This document shows positions 1 through 10,551 of a stretch of DNA of 64,000 nt, one piece after another. The translations under genes were made by a program, and so were the position numbers. The notes below the pieces were generated by a model that saw only the letters and a list, made by a program, of their open reading frames with translations, made no database searches and was not told the origin of the DNA. The DNA comes from Rhizobiales bacterium YIM 77505 (lineage in GTDB: Bacteria > Pseudomonadota > Alphaproteobacteria > Rhizobiales > Beijerinckiaceae), in contig JQNH01000001.1 in the NCBI GenBank assembly GCA_000745135.1, positions 2,108,001-2,172,000 of the forward strand, given 5' to 3'. Position 1 is the first letter of the stretch. Every line of letters begins with the position of its first letter.

Positions 1-1294
1 CGGAGGGCGTGATGTCGAACGCGGCATCGAGCGCCGGTGCGGCCTCCGACGCCTTGTCGCCCAACCGCTTCTCCACTGCGTCACGCAGGCTCAGCTCCAT
101 GCGGCGCACGTCCTCCGCGGCCTGCTCCACGAGGCGATGGGCTGCGTCGCGACCAAGATCCGGCGCAAGCGCCGCCGCGACGGCATCGGCAAAGAGAAGG
201 CCGCGGGTCGCCTCGAGATTGCGCCGCATGCGGTCGGGATAGACGTCCAACCCTTCCGCGAGCCGTCGCGCCTCGTGCAGCGCGCCGGAGGCCAAGGCGA
301 AGAGCTGCGGCACGGCGCCCCATTCGGCATGCCACAAGCCCGCAGGCCGCTCATGGGCCGCTACCATGCTCTGAAGGAGGGTTGTCACCTGCCCGCAGGC
401 GGCGACGTGGGCCGCAAGTATCACGGTCGAGGAAACCGGATTGCGTTTATGCGGCATGGCCGAGGAGCCGCCGCGGCCGGGAACATGCGGCTCGGCCGCC
501 TCCCCCACCTCTGTCGAGACCAGGTGAGCGATATCCGCCGCCATCTTGGCGAGTGCGCCGAGGAGCTCCGCCAGCCATGTTCCAGCCTCGACCAGGCGGC
601 CGCGGGATGCGTGCCAGGCAAGAGCCGGCGCAGCAAGACCGAGCTCCTCGGCAAAGGCCGCCACCACCGCAGGTCCCTTGTCCCCCAAGCCGGCGAGCGT
701 GCCGACCGGCCCGCCGAGCGACGCAGCGAGAACACGCGCGCACAGCGGCGGCAGGCGCGCGGCGACATCGGCGAGGCCGTTGAGCCATACCGCCGCCTTG
801 AAGCCGAAGGTGGTGGGAGCTGCATGCTGCCCATAGGTGCGGCCGACGCAAGGCGTATCGCGATGGGTGAGCGCCAGACGCTGTAGCTCGGGAAGGAGCG
901 CCACGAGTTCGCGCCCCACGATCCTGAAGGCCTCCCGCATCTGCAGGACGAGCGCGGTATCGAGGATGTCCTGTGTCGTGGCGCCGCGATGGAAAAAGGG
1001 CTCGAGCTCCCTCGGAAGCCTTGCCTGGACCGCCTTTACGAAGGGGATGACCGGCACGCCCGCCAGGGCCGTCGCTTCGCCGAGCTTGCCGGGATCGATC
1101 ACCTCCGGCGCAAGAGCCGCGATGGCTGGAGCGAGATCAGCTGGCGCAAGCCCGAAGCGGGCTTCGGCCCGGGCGAGCGCCTCTTCCACGCGCAGCATGG
1201 CCGCGATCCGGGCGCGATCGCTGAACACCGCGCGCATCTCCCCTGTCGCGAAGAGGGGCCCGGTGATCTCGGAATCGAGACTGGAAAAAGTCAT
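1..1294 (-). CDS. pcaB: 3-carboxy-cis,cis-muconate cycloisomerase, 3'-truncated by window edge
   Basis: This gene converts 3-carboxymuconate to 4-carboxymuconolactone in the protocatechuate branch of the beta-ketoadipate pathway. Reading the complement from the ATG at 1294 gives an open frame of at least 431 codons that runs off the window start. It belongs to the fumarase/aspartase lyase superfamily and contains the family signature GSSAMPHKRNP near residue 280, with a helical C-terminal domain after it. It is the last visible gene of the aromatic operon, 17 bp after pobA. The stop codon lies outside the window. Adenylosuccinate lyase is a less likely reading, because the neighbours are pobA and pcaG. 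Confidence 0.9.
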   Translation of the reverse strand, partial: MTFSSLDSEITGPLFATGEMRAVFSDRARIAAMLRVEEALARAEARFGLAPADLAPAIAALAPEVIDPGKLGEATALAGVPVIPFVKAVQARLPRELEPFFHRGATTQDILDTALVLQMREAFRIVGRELVALLPELQRLALTHRDTPCVGRTYGQHAAPTTFGFKAAVWLNGLADVAARLPPLCARVLAASLGGPVGTLAGLGDKGPAVVAAFAEELGLAAPALAWHASRGRLVEAGTWLAELLGALAKMAADIAHLVSTEVGEAAEPHVPGRGGSSAMPHKRNPVSSTVILAAHVAACGQVTTLLQSMVAAHERPAGLWHAEWGAVPQLFALASGALHEARRLAEGLDVYPDRMRRNLEATRGLLFADAVAAALAPDLGRDAAHRLVEQAAEDVRRMELSLRDAVEKRLGDKASEAAPALDAAFDITPS

Positions 1295-1311
1295 GTCCCC
1301 CTGGCCGCATC

Positions 1312-3106
<1,795 letters not shown>

Positions 3107-3119
3107 GAGCTAACCACCC

Positions 3120-3911
3120 TCATGCGTCGCTTCCGTGAGCCCGCGCCGTGCGAGCATGAAGCTCGCGCAAGACATCAAGCTCGTGCATCGTCGGCGGCGG
3201 CGTTTCAGCAACCGCCGGCGCGAACTTCACCGGCCAGCCGCATTGCCCCTGGATCTGCTCGCGCGTGATGCCGGGGTGGATCGAGACCACGGTCAGCTCT
3301 TTCGTCGCAGGGTCCGGCTCCATGACGCAGAGGTCGGTGATGACCTTCGTCGGTCCTTTCGTTGTGACACCGAGCGCTTCTCGCGATCCCGGCCCGCTGC
3401 CGTGGCCGAGCGAGGTGACGAAGGGCAGCTTGTCCACGAAGGCTCGGGGCGAGAGCTGCATGATGATGAAGATCTCGCCGCAGTTCGTGGCGATCTCAGG
3501 GGCGCCGCCCCCGCCGGGCAGCCGCACCTTGGGCTTGTCGTAGGATCCCACGACGGTGGTGTTGAGATTGGCGTAGCGGTCGATCTGCGCGCCTCCGAGA
3601 AAGCCGACCGTGATCCGTCCGCCCTGCAGCCAATAGCGGAACATCTCGGGCACGGAGACGGTGGTCAGCGCCGTGTCACAGAGCTCGCCGTCGCCGATCG
3701 AGAGCGGCAGCACCTCGGGCTTGGTGTCGATTGTCCCCGACTCGTAGATCAGGGTAATGCCCGGAGCATGGGTGAGCCGCGCCAGATTGCAGGCAGCCGA
3801 GGGTGCGCCAATGCCGACGAAGCACACATCCTCGTTCCTGAGGGCGCGCGCCGCCGTCACGGTCATCATCTCGGTCGGCGTGTAGGTTGTGGCCGTGTTC
3901 TGCACGTTCAT
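3120..3911 (-). CDS. 3-oxoadipate CoA-transferase subunit B (CatJ/GctB type)
   Basis: Beta subunit of a class I CoA-transferase, expected to activate 3-oxoadipate with succinyl-CoA, the penultimate step of the beta-ketoadipate pathway. The protein has 263 residues. The probable catalytic glutamate is Glu57 in the motif IYESGT, the position used by glutaconate CoA-transferase and CatJ-type proteins. The glycine-rich LPGGGGAPEIA segment is also typical. It starts 9 bp after the A-subunit stop and is followed 13 bp later by pcaG. The longer CatI/CatJ type, rather than the shorter PcaI/PcaJ type, fits both subunit lengths. The substrate is inferred from the pca/pob neighbours, so a gene symbol is withheld. 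Confidence 0.82.
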   Translation of the reverse strand: MNVQNTATTYTPTEMMTVTAARALRNEDVCFVGIGAPSAACNLARLTHAPGITLIYESGTIDTKPEVLPLSIGDGELCDTALTTVSVPEMFRYWLQGGRITVGFLGGAQIDRYANLNTTVVGSYDKPKVRLPGGGGAPEIATNCGEIFIIMQLSPRAFVDKLPFVTSLGHGSGPGSREALGVTTKGPTKVITDLCVMEPDPATKELTVVSIHPGITREQIQGQCGWPVKFAPAVAETPPPTMHELDVLRELHARTARAHGSDA

Positions 3912-3920
3912 CTGAGCCTC

Positions 3921-4781
3921 CTACGCCGCGGCCGCGGAAACCCGCCGTGCCTGCCGAGCGAAGACATCCGGCCCCGCTTTGAGGACATTCTCCGTCATCC
4001 AGGCGAGGAAGGTGTCACGCTCGCGGGCGATCGCATCCCAGGCCTTGTAAAATCCGTTCGCCCGCTTGTAGTACCCATGAGCGTAGGAGGGGTAGGCTCC
4101 GCCGGGCACGACAGCAATGGCCGACACCGTCCAGTGCGGGAGGATCACCGCGTTGGCGCTGCGCGGGCCGAAATCCTCCACCACTTCCTCGACGGTCACG
4201 ATCGAGCGCTTGGCGGCAAGGACTGCCTCCTTCTGCACCCCCACGATCCCTTCGAGCAGCACGTTGCCGGCCTGGTCGGCCTTGAGCGCGTGGATAACGG
4301 CGACATCGGGCCGGATGGCAGGCACGGTCGCCAGCACCTCCCCTGTATAGGGGCAGGTCACCGAGCGGATGTTCGGGTTGACCTTCGGCAGGTCGACGCC
4401 CTTGTAGCCGCGAAAGACCGCAAAGGGCAGGTTTGCCGCGCCCGCCTCATAGGCATTCGCCATGGCTGCGTGAGAGTGCTCCTCGATGAGGAGAGGGTTT
4501 GGCCAACCGTTCTCATAGGCGTCCCGGAAGCGATGGAGCGAGCCGACGCCAGGATTGCCGCCCCAGGAGAAAACGAGCTTCTCGGCGCAGCCCATCCCGA
4601 TCATCTGATCGTAGATCAGATCGGGGGTCATGCGGATCAGGGTCAGTCGCTTGCGGCCCTGCCGGATCACCTCGTGGCCGGCGGCGAATGGAATGAGGTG
4701 CGTGAAGCCCTCCATGGCAAGGCTGTCGCCGTCGCCGACATGCGCCTCGACCGCTTCGGCCAGGCTCATCACTTGCGCCAT
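3921..4781 (-). CDS. 3-oxoadipate CoA-transferase subunit A (CatI/GctA type)
   Basis: Alpha subunit of the same class I CoA-transferase; the 286-residue length matches the glutaconate CoA-transferase A/CatI group and is longer than classical PcaI (about 230). The segments EGFTHLIPFAAGHE and FSWGGNPGVGSLHRF correspond to the CoA-binding fold of the family. It follows livF by 44 bp and precedes subunit B by 9 bp, so transporter and catabolic genes appear to share a transcript. Context with pobA, pcaG and pcaB supports 3-oxoadipate as substrate, but sequence alone cannot exclude another dicarboxylate. Confidence 0.82.
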   Translation of the reverse strand: MAQVMSLAEAVEAHVGDGDSLAMEGFTHLIPFAAGHEVIRQGRKRLTLIRMTPDLIYDQMIGMGCAEKLVFSWGGNPGVGSLHRFRDAYENGWPNPLLIEEHSHAAMANAYEAGAANLPFAVFRGYKGVDLPKVNPNIRSVTCPYTGEVLATVPAIRPDVAVIHALKADQAGNVLLEGIVGVQKEAVLAAKRSIVTVEEVVEDFGPRSANAVILPHWTVSAIAVVPGGAYPSYAHGYYKRANGFYKAWDAIARERDTFLAWMTENVLKAGPDVFARQARRVSAAAA

Positions 4782-4825
4782 CGTTCCGTTTCCATCCCTG
4801 AGCGCAGTTGAGACTTCATCGTCCT

Positions 4826-5662
4826 TTATTCGCCCGATCGACTGTCGTCGAGCGCCTGGCGGGCGTCAACCGCTCCGCCTGGCTCACCTTCAGTCGCCGC
4901 GCCGGGCAGCGGGATCTCATCAGGTCGCGGGGCGCTGGCTACGCCACCTCCTAGAAAGAGCTGCCCGACGCGCAGATCCTCCAGGATCCGGGCAGCGGGC
5001 GCCGCAAGGGCCGTTCGGCCCTGCTCCAATACGATCGCATCGTCAGAAATGGCGAGGGCGCTGCGAGCGTTCTGCTCGACCATCAAGATCGTCACCCCCC
5101 GCCGGCGCAGCTCCTGCAGGATCGCGAAGACCTCCTTGACGAGGATTGGCGACAGGCCAATGGAGGGCTCATCGATGAGCATCAGGCGCGGCTCCAGAAG
5201 GAGAGCTCGGCCGATCTCCAGGATCTTCTGCTGTCCCCCGGACAGGGTTGAGGCCTGGACATCCGCCTTCTCCCGCAGGATGGGGAAGCGCTCCATCACA
5301 GCCCTCATCCGCCGCTGGAGCTCGCCTGCGTGATGAAGGGTGATGCCGCCAAGCTCCAGGTTGTGGCGTACAGTGAGCTCGGGAAAGAGGTTGCGGCCCT
5401 GCGGCACAAAGCTCAAGCCACGGGCCAGGAGGGCGCGCGGCGTCTCGCCGGTGATGTCGGTGCCCTCAAAAAGGATGCGCCCCGAACGCACCGGGAGGAG
5501 ACCGAACACGGTCTTGAACACTGTCGACTTCCCAGCCCCGTTCGGGCCGATGATGGTCGTGATTGCGCCGCGCTGAACGGTGAAGCTCGTGCCGTGCAGG
5601 ATCGTCAGCGGGCCGTAGCCGGCGACCACCCCGGTGAGCTCGAGGATTGGGTCAGTGACCAA
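4826..5662 (-). CDS. livF: ABC transporter ATP-binding protein, LivF type, with C-terminal extension
   Basis: One of two ATPases of the branched-chain amino acid type (HAAT) importer encoded here. Visible are Walker A (GPNGAGKST, residues 39-47), the signature LSGGQQ and Walker B LMLIDEPSIGLSP. The protein has 278 residues, about 40 more than usual LivF. The extra tail after FLGGG is rich in Pro, Gly, Ala and acidic residues and looks disordered. Its start overlaps the end of livG by 11 bp, indicating translational coupling. The operon partners pobA, pca genes and CoA-transferase suggest an aromatic acid cargo rather than leucine, as for the benzoate/hydroxybenzoate ABC systems known in Rhodopseudomonas (inference). 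Confidence 0.9.
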   Translation of the reverse strand: MVTDPILELTGVVAGYGPLTILHGTSFTVQRGAITTIIGPNGAGKSTVFKTVFGLLPVRSGRILFEGTDITGETPRALLARGLSFVPQGRNLFPELTVRHNLELGGITLHHAGELQRRMRAVMERFPILREKADVQASTLSGGQQKILEIGRALLLEPRLMLIDEPSIGLSPILVKEVFAILQELRRRGVTILMVEQNARSALAISDDAIVLEQGRTALAAPAARILEDLRVGQLFLGGGVASAPRPDEIPLPGAATEGEPGGAVDARQALDDSRSGE

Positions 5663-6395
5663 GGTAGGCCTCGATGACCGCAGGGTCGGAGCGCACTTCC
5701 TCGGGCGATCCCTCCTTGAGGATGCGCCCCTCCGCCAGCACGACGACGCGGTGGCAAAGACCCATGATGAAGTCCATGTTATGCTCGATCACGACGAAGG
5801 TCGCCCCGCGTTCGCGGTTGTAGGCCGCAAGCCGCTCGGCAAGATCTCCCAGCATGGTGGGATTGACGCCGCCGGCGGGCTCGTCGAGCAGCACGAGACG
5901 CGGCCCGGCCATGAAGGCCATGGCGGCGTCGAGGAGCTTCTGCTGACCATAGGAGAGCGACCCGGCGGCCGCTTCGGCCACACGGTCGAGGCGGAAGAAG
6001 CGCAGCATGTTCTCCGCCTCCTCCGCGAGACCTGCGTCGCGAGGGCCGAAGAGCCGGGAGAGCATCGTGCCCACATGCTCCTGCCCGGCGAGGATGAGGT
6101 TTTCGCGCACGGTGAGCTGGGGGAAGACCTGCAGGAGCTGGAAGGTGCGCCCGACACCTCGCCGGTTCAGCGCGCTGGGCTTGAGACCCGTGACGTCCTC
6201 GCCATCGAGCCGCACCGTCCCCGAGCTCGGCTTGATCTGCCCGAGAATGCAGTTGAAGAGGGTCGACTTGCCCGAGCCGTTGGGCCCGATGAGGCCCAGA
6301 ATCTCGCCGGCACGCACGTCGAAGCTCACGCCCTCGACAGCGACGATCCCCCCGAACCGACGGGTCAGGTTCTCGACGGAAAGGACGGGTGTCAT
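5652..6395 (-). CDS. livG: ABC transporter ATP-binding protein, LivG type
   Basis: Second ATPase of the importer, 247 residues. It shows Walker A (GPNGSGKST, about residues 38-46), the signature LSYGQQ, Walker B LVLLDEPAGG and the LivG-specific C-terminus VIEHNMDF followed by VRSDPAVIEAYLGH. The start at 6395 was chosen because it overlaps the livM stop as ATGA; the frame stays open far upstream through livM but that part is only a shadow. Together with LivF it would drive LivHM on the cytoplasmic face of the membrane. Confidence 0.92.
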   Translation of the reverse strand: MTPVLSVENLTRRFGGIVAVEGVSFDVRAGEILGLIGPNGSGKSTLFNCILGQIKPSSGTVRLDGEDVTGLKPSALNRRGVGRTFQLLQVFPQLTVRENLILAGQEHVGTMLSRLFGPRDAGLAEEAENMLRFFRLDRVAEAAAGSLSYGQQKLLDAAMAFMAGPRLVLLDEPAGGVNPTMLGDLAERLAAYNRERGATFVVIEHNMDFIMGLCHRVVVLAEGRILKEGSPEEVRSDPAVIEAYLGH

Positions 6396-7357
6396 GCTCT
6401 TGCAGGAGAGGCAGAGCGGCGCGCCAGGGAGCGCGCAAGCCGATCGAGTAGCCCGAGCACGCCCTGCGGACAGACGATCAGGAGGAGGATGACAATCGTC
6501 GCAAAGGCGATGAGGTATAGGCTCCCGGTAAAGCGCAGCCACTCGGGCAGGGCCACCGAGAGCAGAGCACCGACGAAAGGCCCGAGGAAATAGCCCGCCC
6601 CGCCGACAATGACCGTCAGCAGGAGCATGAGCGAGGCGGAGAGCGCGAAGGGTGCAGGGTCGATGAACTCGACGAGCGGCGCGTAGAGCGCGCCCGCAAA
6701 GCCGCCATAGGCCGATCCGATGGCAAAGGCGAGGAGGGTGTAGGCGCGAATATCGACCCCAAGGCTCGCGGCGCGCACGGGGTTCTCGCGCAGGGCCTGG
6801 AACGCCCTCCCCCAAGGGCTGCGGATGATCCACCACATGGCGAGAGCAAGCGCGAGGGTGACGACGACGACAAAACGGTGGAACGGCAGCGCCCGGTCGA
6901 GCCGGAGATCCCACATGCACGGACGCGGAATGCCGGACAGGCCGAAGGTCCCGCCTGTCAGCCATTGCTCATTGCGCGCCACGAGCCAAACGATCGTGGC
7001 GAAGGCGAGCGTCACGAAGGCGAGATGGTGGTGCTGGACGCGCAGTGCCGGGAAACCGAGGACGAGACCAACGACGAAACAGGCAAGCCCAGAGGCCGCA
7101 AACGCTGCCCACCAGGGCACGCCCGCCTTCGTGAGAATGCCCGTCATGTAGGCGCCGATGGCGAGGAAGGCGGCCTGCGCCAGCGACACCTGGCCGGCAT
7201 AGCCAAGGGTCAGGTTGAGCCCCATGGCGGCAATGCTCGTGACCAGCCACAGCGACAGGACGTACGTCCCGTAGCTGCCCCAGCCCGTGGGCAGGAGCCA
7301 GACGACTGCCCCGCCCACAAAAAGCATGGCGAGGGACCAATCGATGCGGTTGCTCAT
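6392..7357 (-). CDS. livM: ABC transporter permease, LivM type
   Basis: Integral membrane permease of the HAAT importer, 321 residues with about eight to ten hydrophobic segments. The family hallmark LTLGYAGQVSLAQAAF lies near residue 50, and NPVRAASLGVD forms the cytoplasmic coupling loop. The start ATG overlaps the livH stop (ATGA at 7354-7357), and its own stop overlaps the livG start in the same way. It forms the channel with LivH. The C-terminus carries a short Arg/Ala-rich cytoplasmic tail. Confidence 0.92.
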   Translation of the reverse strand: MSNRIDWSLAMLFVGGAVVWLLPTGWGSYGTYVLSLWLVTSIAAMGLNLTLGYAGQVSLAQAAFLAIGAYMTGILTKAGVPWWAAFAASGLACFVVGLVLGFPALRVQHHHLAFVTLAFATIVWLVARNEQWLTGGTFGLSGIPRPCMWDLRLDRALPFHRFVVVVTLALALAMWWIIRSPWGRAFQALRENPVRAASLGVDIRAYTLLAFAIGSAYGGFAGALYAPLVEFIDPAPFALSASLMLLLTVIVGGAGYFLGPFVGALLSVALPEWLRFTGSLYLIAFATIVILLLIVCPQGVLGLLDRLARSLARRSASPARA

Positions 7358-8268
7358 ACGCTGCGCTCCTCACCCCGGCCAAGAAGGCCCTGCGGCCGCA
7401 GCAGGATCACCAGCACGAGAAGGACGAGCGGCACGGCGCTGCGATAGGCGGTGGAGAGGTCATGGGCGGCAAGGTAGCCGGCTGCGAGATTGTCCGCGAG
7501 CCCCACCAGCAACCCTCCGGCAATGGCTCCGCGTATCTGATTGAACCCGCCGACGATAGCGGCGATGAAAGCCGCAATCCCGATCACCTCCCCGTTCGAG
7601 AACTTGGCGAGGTAGATGGGCGAGATGAGGAAGGAGGCAAGAGCGGCGAGCGCCGCGTTGATGACGAAGGTCAGGAGCACCATGCGCTCGACGGGTATGC
7701 CGAGAATGCGCGCCACTGTCGGGTTTTGCGCTGTCGCCTGCATGGCGCGCCCCGTGCGAGTACCGCCGATGAAGAAATGCAAGGCTCCAATGACGGCAAC
7801 GGCCACGACGAAAATGGCGAGATCCTGAAGAGAGAGGGCCGCGCCCCCGATCGACACGATGCCTTGTGGCACGAGGGACGGGAACTGATGCGCCTCAGCG
7901 GAGAACGCGTCCTTGGCGCCTTCCCGCATCAGGATCGAGAGCGCCATGGTGGCGATGGCCAAGGGCAGGACGCCATGGCGGATCATCGGGTCCACGATCA
8001 TACGTTTGAAGCCGATCCCGAAGACCACGACGAAAAGAAGCGTGGCCAAGGCGAACGCCATCCATAAGGACAGGCCAAGGACCTTCGTCGCCATGAGGAC
8101 GAGGATGGCCGGCAGCATGACGAACTCGCCTTGCGCGAAGTTGATCGTCTGCGAGGTCTGCCAGACGAGGACGAAGCCGGTCGCGACGAGCGCGTAGATG
8201 GCGCCCGTCGCAAGACCGGAGAGGATGAGCTGGAGGAGTTCGGACATCAGATCGAGTGTGAGCACCAT
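7354..8268 (-). CDS. livH: ABC transporter permease, LivH type
   Basis: The second membrane permease, 304 residues. It starts with LLQLILSGLATGAIYALVA and has the typical INFAQGEFVML segment; AQNPTVARILGI is the coupling loop. The first codon at 8268 is not certain: an in-frame ATG at 8247 (MSELLQ) begins closer to the family N-terminus, and neither has an ideal ribosome binding site. It follows livK after a 150-bp gap with a hairpin-forming repeat, which may reduce transcription of the permease and ATPase genes relative to the abundant binding protein (inference). Confidence 0.9.
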   Translation of the reverse strand: MVLTLDLMSELLQLILSGLATGAIYALVATGFVLVWQTSQTINFAQGEFVMLPAILVLMATKVLGLSLWMAFALATLLFVVVFGIGFKRMIVDPMIRHGVLPLAIATMALSILMREGAKDAFSAEAHQFPSLVPQGIVSIGGAALSLQDLAIFVVAVAVIGALHFFIGGTRTGRAMQATAQNPTVARILGIPVERMVLLTFVINAALAALASFLISPIYLAKFSNGEVIGIAAFIAAIVGGFNQIRGAIAGGLLVGLADNLAAGYLAAHDLSTAYRSAVPLVLLVLVILLRPQGLLGRGEERSV

Positions 8269-8350
8269 CCCTCTTCGCGAGGGCGGAGCAAGTCAATGAA
8301 GCGGACCGGGGCGGCGTGGCGGCACGATGGGCCGAGAAGTCGCGCTGCCA

Positions 8351-8412
8351 CCCCTTCCGTCAGCCTTCGCCTGACACCTGCCCCTTCGCCACGGGGAAGG
8401 AACGTCAGGTCC
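8351..8412. repeat. hairpin-forming intergenic repeat between livK and livH
   Basis: The gap between livK and livH contains CCCCTTCGCC-ACGGGGAAGG and a neighbouring palindromic CGTCAG...CTGACAC segment. This is the look of the short GC-rich palindromic elements scattered in Rhizobiales genomes. In ABC importer operons such elements after the binding-protein gene often stabilise the upstream mRNA; that role here is inferred only from position. Confidence 0.3.
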
Positions 8413-8418
8413 CCATCC

Positions 8419-9555
8419 TCAGGGATTGAGCTTCGGCAGCGTCTGCGTGATGACCTGCTTGCCGTTCTGCACCTCGGCGAGGAAGCTCTCCCGATCGATA
8501 TCGCCATTCTGATCGATGGTGGTCTCGATCAGGATGCCCGGCTCGTCTGACGGCTTGATCGTCAAGCCATGAAGGGCGGCCGCAAGACCCTTGCGGTCGA
8601 ACTTGCCCATCTTCTCGGTCGCCGCCTTCACCATGTGGACGGCCATATAGCCTTTCAGCCCATTATGGTCGGACTTGTAGCCATACTTCGCCTGGAACTC
8701 CTGGCCGAACTTGGCGAAGGCCGGCACGGGCGCATCCACGGAGAGACCAACATGGCCCTTGACGCCGTTGGCGGCCTCTCCGGCAAGCTCGATGACCTTC
8801 GCTCCCAGGAGCGTCGTTTCGCCGATCAGAGGCTTGTCGACGCCCTGTTGCCGCACGGCACGCAGGAAGCGCGCGCTTTCATCCTCATTGAGGTAGACGA
8901 AGACCGCATCGGCGTTCGCATTCTTCACACGAACGGCATCAGCCGCAAAGTCGGCTTGCCCCTGCTCGGTGGAGATATCGGCCGCGACCTTGATCCCGCG
9001 CTTCTGCAATTCGGGCAGGATCGTATCGCGCCCGCCCTTGCCGAAGTCGTTGTTGACCCAGACCACGGCGACCGAATTCGCCTTCACCTGGTCCTTCAGG
9101 TAGGCCGCGATCTTCGGCATTGCGGCAGCCTGGGAGAGCGATGTGCGGAAGATGTAAGGGTTGCCCTGCTTGGTCAGCCCGGCCGCCTCGCCGCCGACGA
9201 TCTGCGCCACCTCCGCTCTTTGCGAGATCTGCATCGACGCGCCGATCGGCCCGGAGAAGACGGGGCCGAGGACGGCATAAGCGCCCTCGTCGATCGCCCG
9301 CTGGACTGCCGCGCGGCTTTTCCCAGAATCGGTCGCAGTATCATAGTGGACGATCTCGATCTGGCGGCCGAGGATCCCGCCCTTGGCGTTGATGTGCTGA
9401 ACCGCGAGATCGATGCCGTTCTTCCAATTCGTCCCGGCGGTCGCGCCAGCGCCCGACAACTCGGACACGTTGACGAGCTTGACTTTCTCCTGAGCCGCCG
9501 CTCCGCCGGCCCCTATAAGAATGGCTGCCGCCGCAGCCAGCCACCTGCCTGACAT
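8419..9555 (-). CDS. livK: ABC transporter substrate-binding protein, LivK/HAAT type
   Basis: Periplasmic receptor of the importer, 378 residues (Peripla_BP_6 family). A signal peptide (MSGRWLAAAAAILIGAGGAAAQ) is followed by the two-lobed binding protein. Typical segments are INAKGGILGRQIE near residue 55 and LGPVFSGPIG near residue 95. The ATG at 9555 has a GGGGGAGA ribosome binding site about 8 bp upstream; a longer open frame up to 10143 is antisense to the next gene and was rejected. It is the first gene of the operon, so its ligand decides the cargo: the downstream pobA/pca genes argue for an aromatic acid such as 4-hydroxybenzoate or protocatechuate (inference). Confidence 0.9.
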   Translation of the reverse strand: MSGRWLAAAAAILIGAGGAAAQEKVKLVNVSELSGAGATAGTNWKNGIDLAVQHINAKGGILGRQIEIVHYDTATDSGKSRAAVQRAIDEGAYAVLGPVFSGPIGASMQISQRAEVAQIVGGEAAGLTKQGNPYIFRTSLSQAAAMPKIAAYLKDQVKANSVAVVWVNNDFGKGGRDTILPELQKRGIKVAADISTEQGQADFAADAVRVKNANADAVFVYLNEDESARFLRAVRQQGVDKPLIGETTLLGAKVIELAGEAANGVKGHVGLSVDAPVPAFAKFGQEFQAKYGYKSDHNGLKGYMAVHMVKAATEKMGKFDRKGLAAALHGLTIKPSDEPGILIETTIDQNGDIDRESFLAEVQNGKQVITQTLPKLNP

Positions 9556-9702
9556 GGTTCGTCTCCCCCGCTCGGTGTCGATTATCATTGCCTTGTCGTT
9601 ACCCGAAGGCATGGCTGACGTGCAAGCCGCAGGAGGAAGCGCTGGTTGCATCCCTCCAGCCGGCGGGTTCACATCTGCGCTTTGGAATGCGGGGAGAACA
9701 AA

Positions 9703-10546
9703 ATGCCGCTCAAGAGCATCGTCGGCCTCGACCACGTTGTCATCCTGGTCCGGGACCTCGATCATGCCTCGGCGGCCTGGCGCCGCCTCGGCTTCACTGT
9801 GGCGCCGCGCGGCACCCACAGCGCTCATCTCGGGACGGCGAACCATACGATCATGCTCGGCGCCGACTACATCGAGTTGATCGCGGTCGTCCGCGAGACG
9901 CCCCGCAACGCTCCGAGCCGCGCCCTGCTGGAGCAGCGCGGGGAAGGGCTTGAGCGGATTGCGCTGACGACGATCGATGCCGCCGCCGGCGTCGAGGAGA
10001 TTCGCGCGCTCGGCCATGCCGGCCTCGGACCGATCGACTTCGGCCGGCCTGTTACCCTGCCCGACGGGCGCCAGACCGAAGCGAGAATGGCCGGCAGAAG
10101 AGGCACCGGCGCAGGTGCGCATCTTCGCCTGCGAGCATCTCACACCGCAGGCCGTGTGGATTGCTGAACTGCAGGATCATCCCAATACGGCCCGGCGCAT
10201 TGACCGGGTGGAAATCGTGGCGGAGGAGCCGCGGCAAGCGGCAGACCACCTCTCACTGCTGATCGCGAGCGAAGTTTGGCCGGATGGCGAAGGAGCCTGG
10301 GCCGTACCCTCCGGGTCCGACCGGGCGCGCTTCATCTACCTGACCCGAGCGGCGTTCGAAGCCCGTCATCCCGGTGTTCCGCTCGATGGGCTACCGAGCA
10401 GGGCTGGCGCAGCGCTCGTACTCAAGGTGGACGACCTCACGGCCGCCTCGAAGATCCTGCCGCCCTCCTCCACCGCCACATCAGACAAGGCGCTCTGCAT
10501 CGCGCCTTCTCTCGCGAATGGCGTCCTCCTCGTACTGGAGGAATGA
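9703..10546 (+). pseudogene. glyoxalase-like (VOC superfamily) protein, frameshifted
   Basis: The ATG at 9703 has a good ribosome binding site (GGGGAG, 7 bp). It begins a vicinal-oxygen-chelate domain (LDHVVILVRDLDHASAAWRRLGF, shown in part) that runs to about 10090 in one frame. From about 10082 the matching continuation (WPAEEAPAQVRIFACEHLTP, then a second VOC-like half ending VLLVLEE) is found in the next frame and stops at 10546. Joining the frames gives about 280 residues, the expected size for the glyoxalase_3-like group. Either a small indel has broken the gene or the base call is wrong at 10081-10095. Function of an intact copy would be unknown dioxygenase/isomerase-type chemistry. 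It is divergent from livK and converges on the transglycosylase with a 5-bp gap. Confidence 0.75.
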
Positions 10547-10551
10547 GGCCC

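Noticed and set aside
3135-4811. 558-codon plus-strand frame antisense to the CoA-transferase genes
   Set aside because: Opposite genes are clear and close-packed; no ribosome binding site or domain for the antisense frame.
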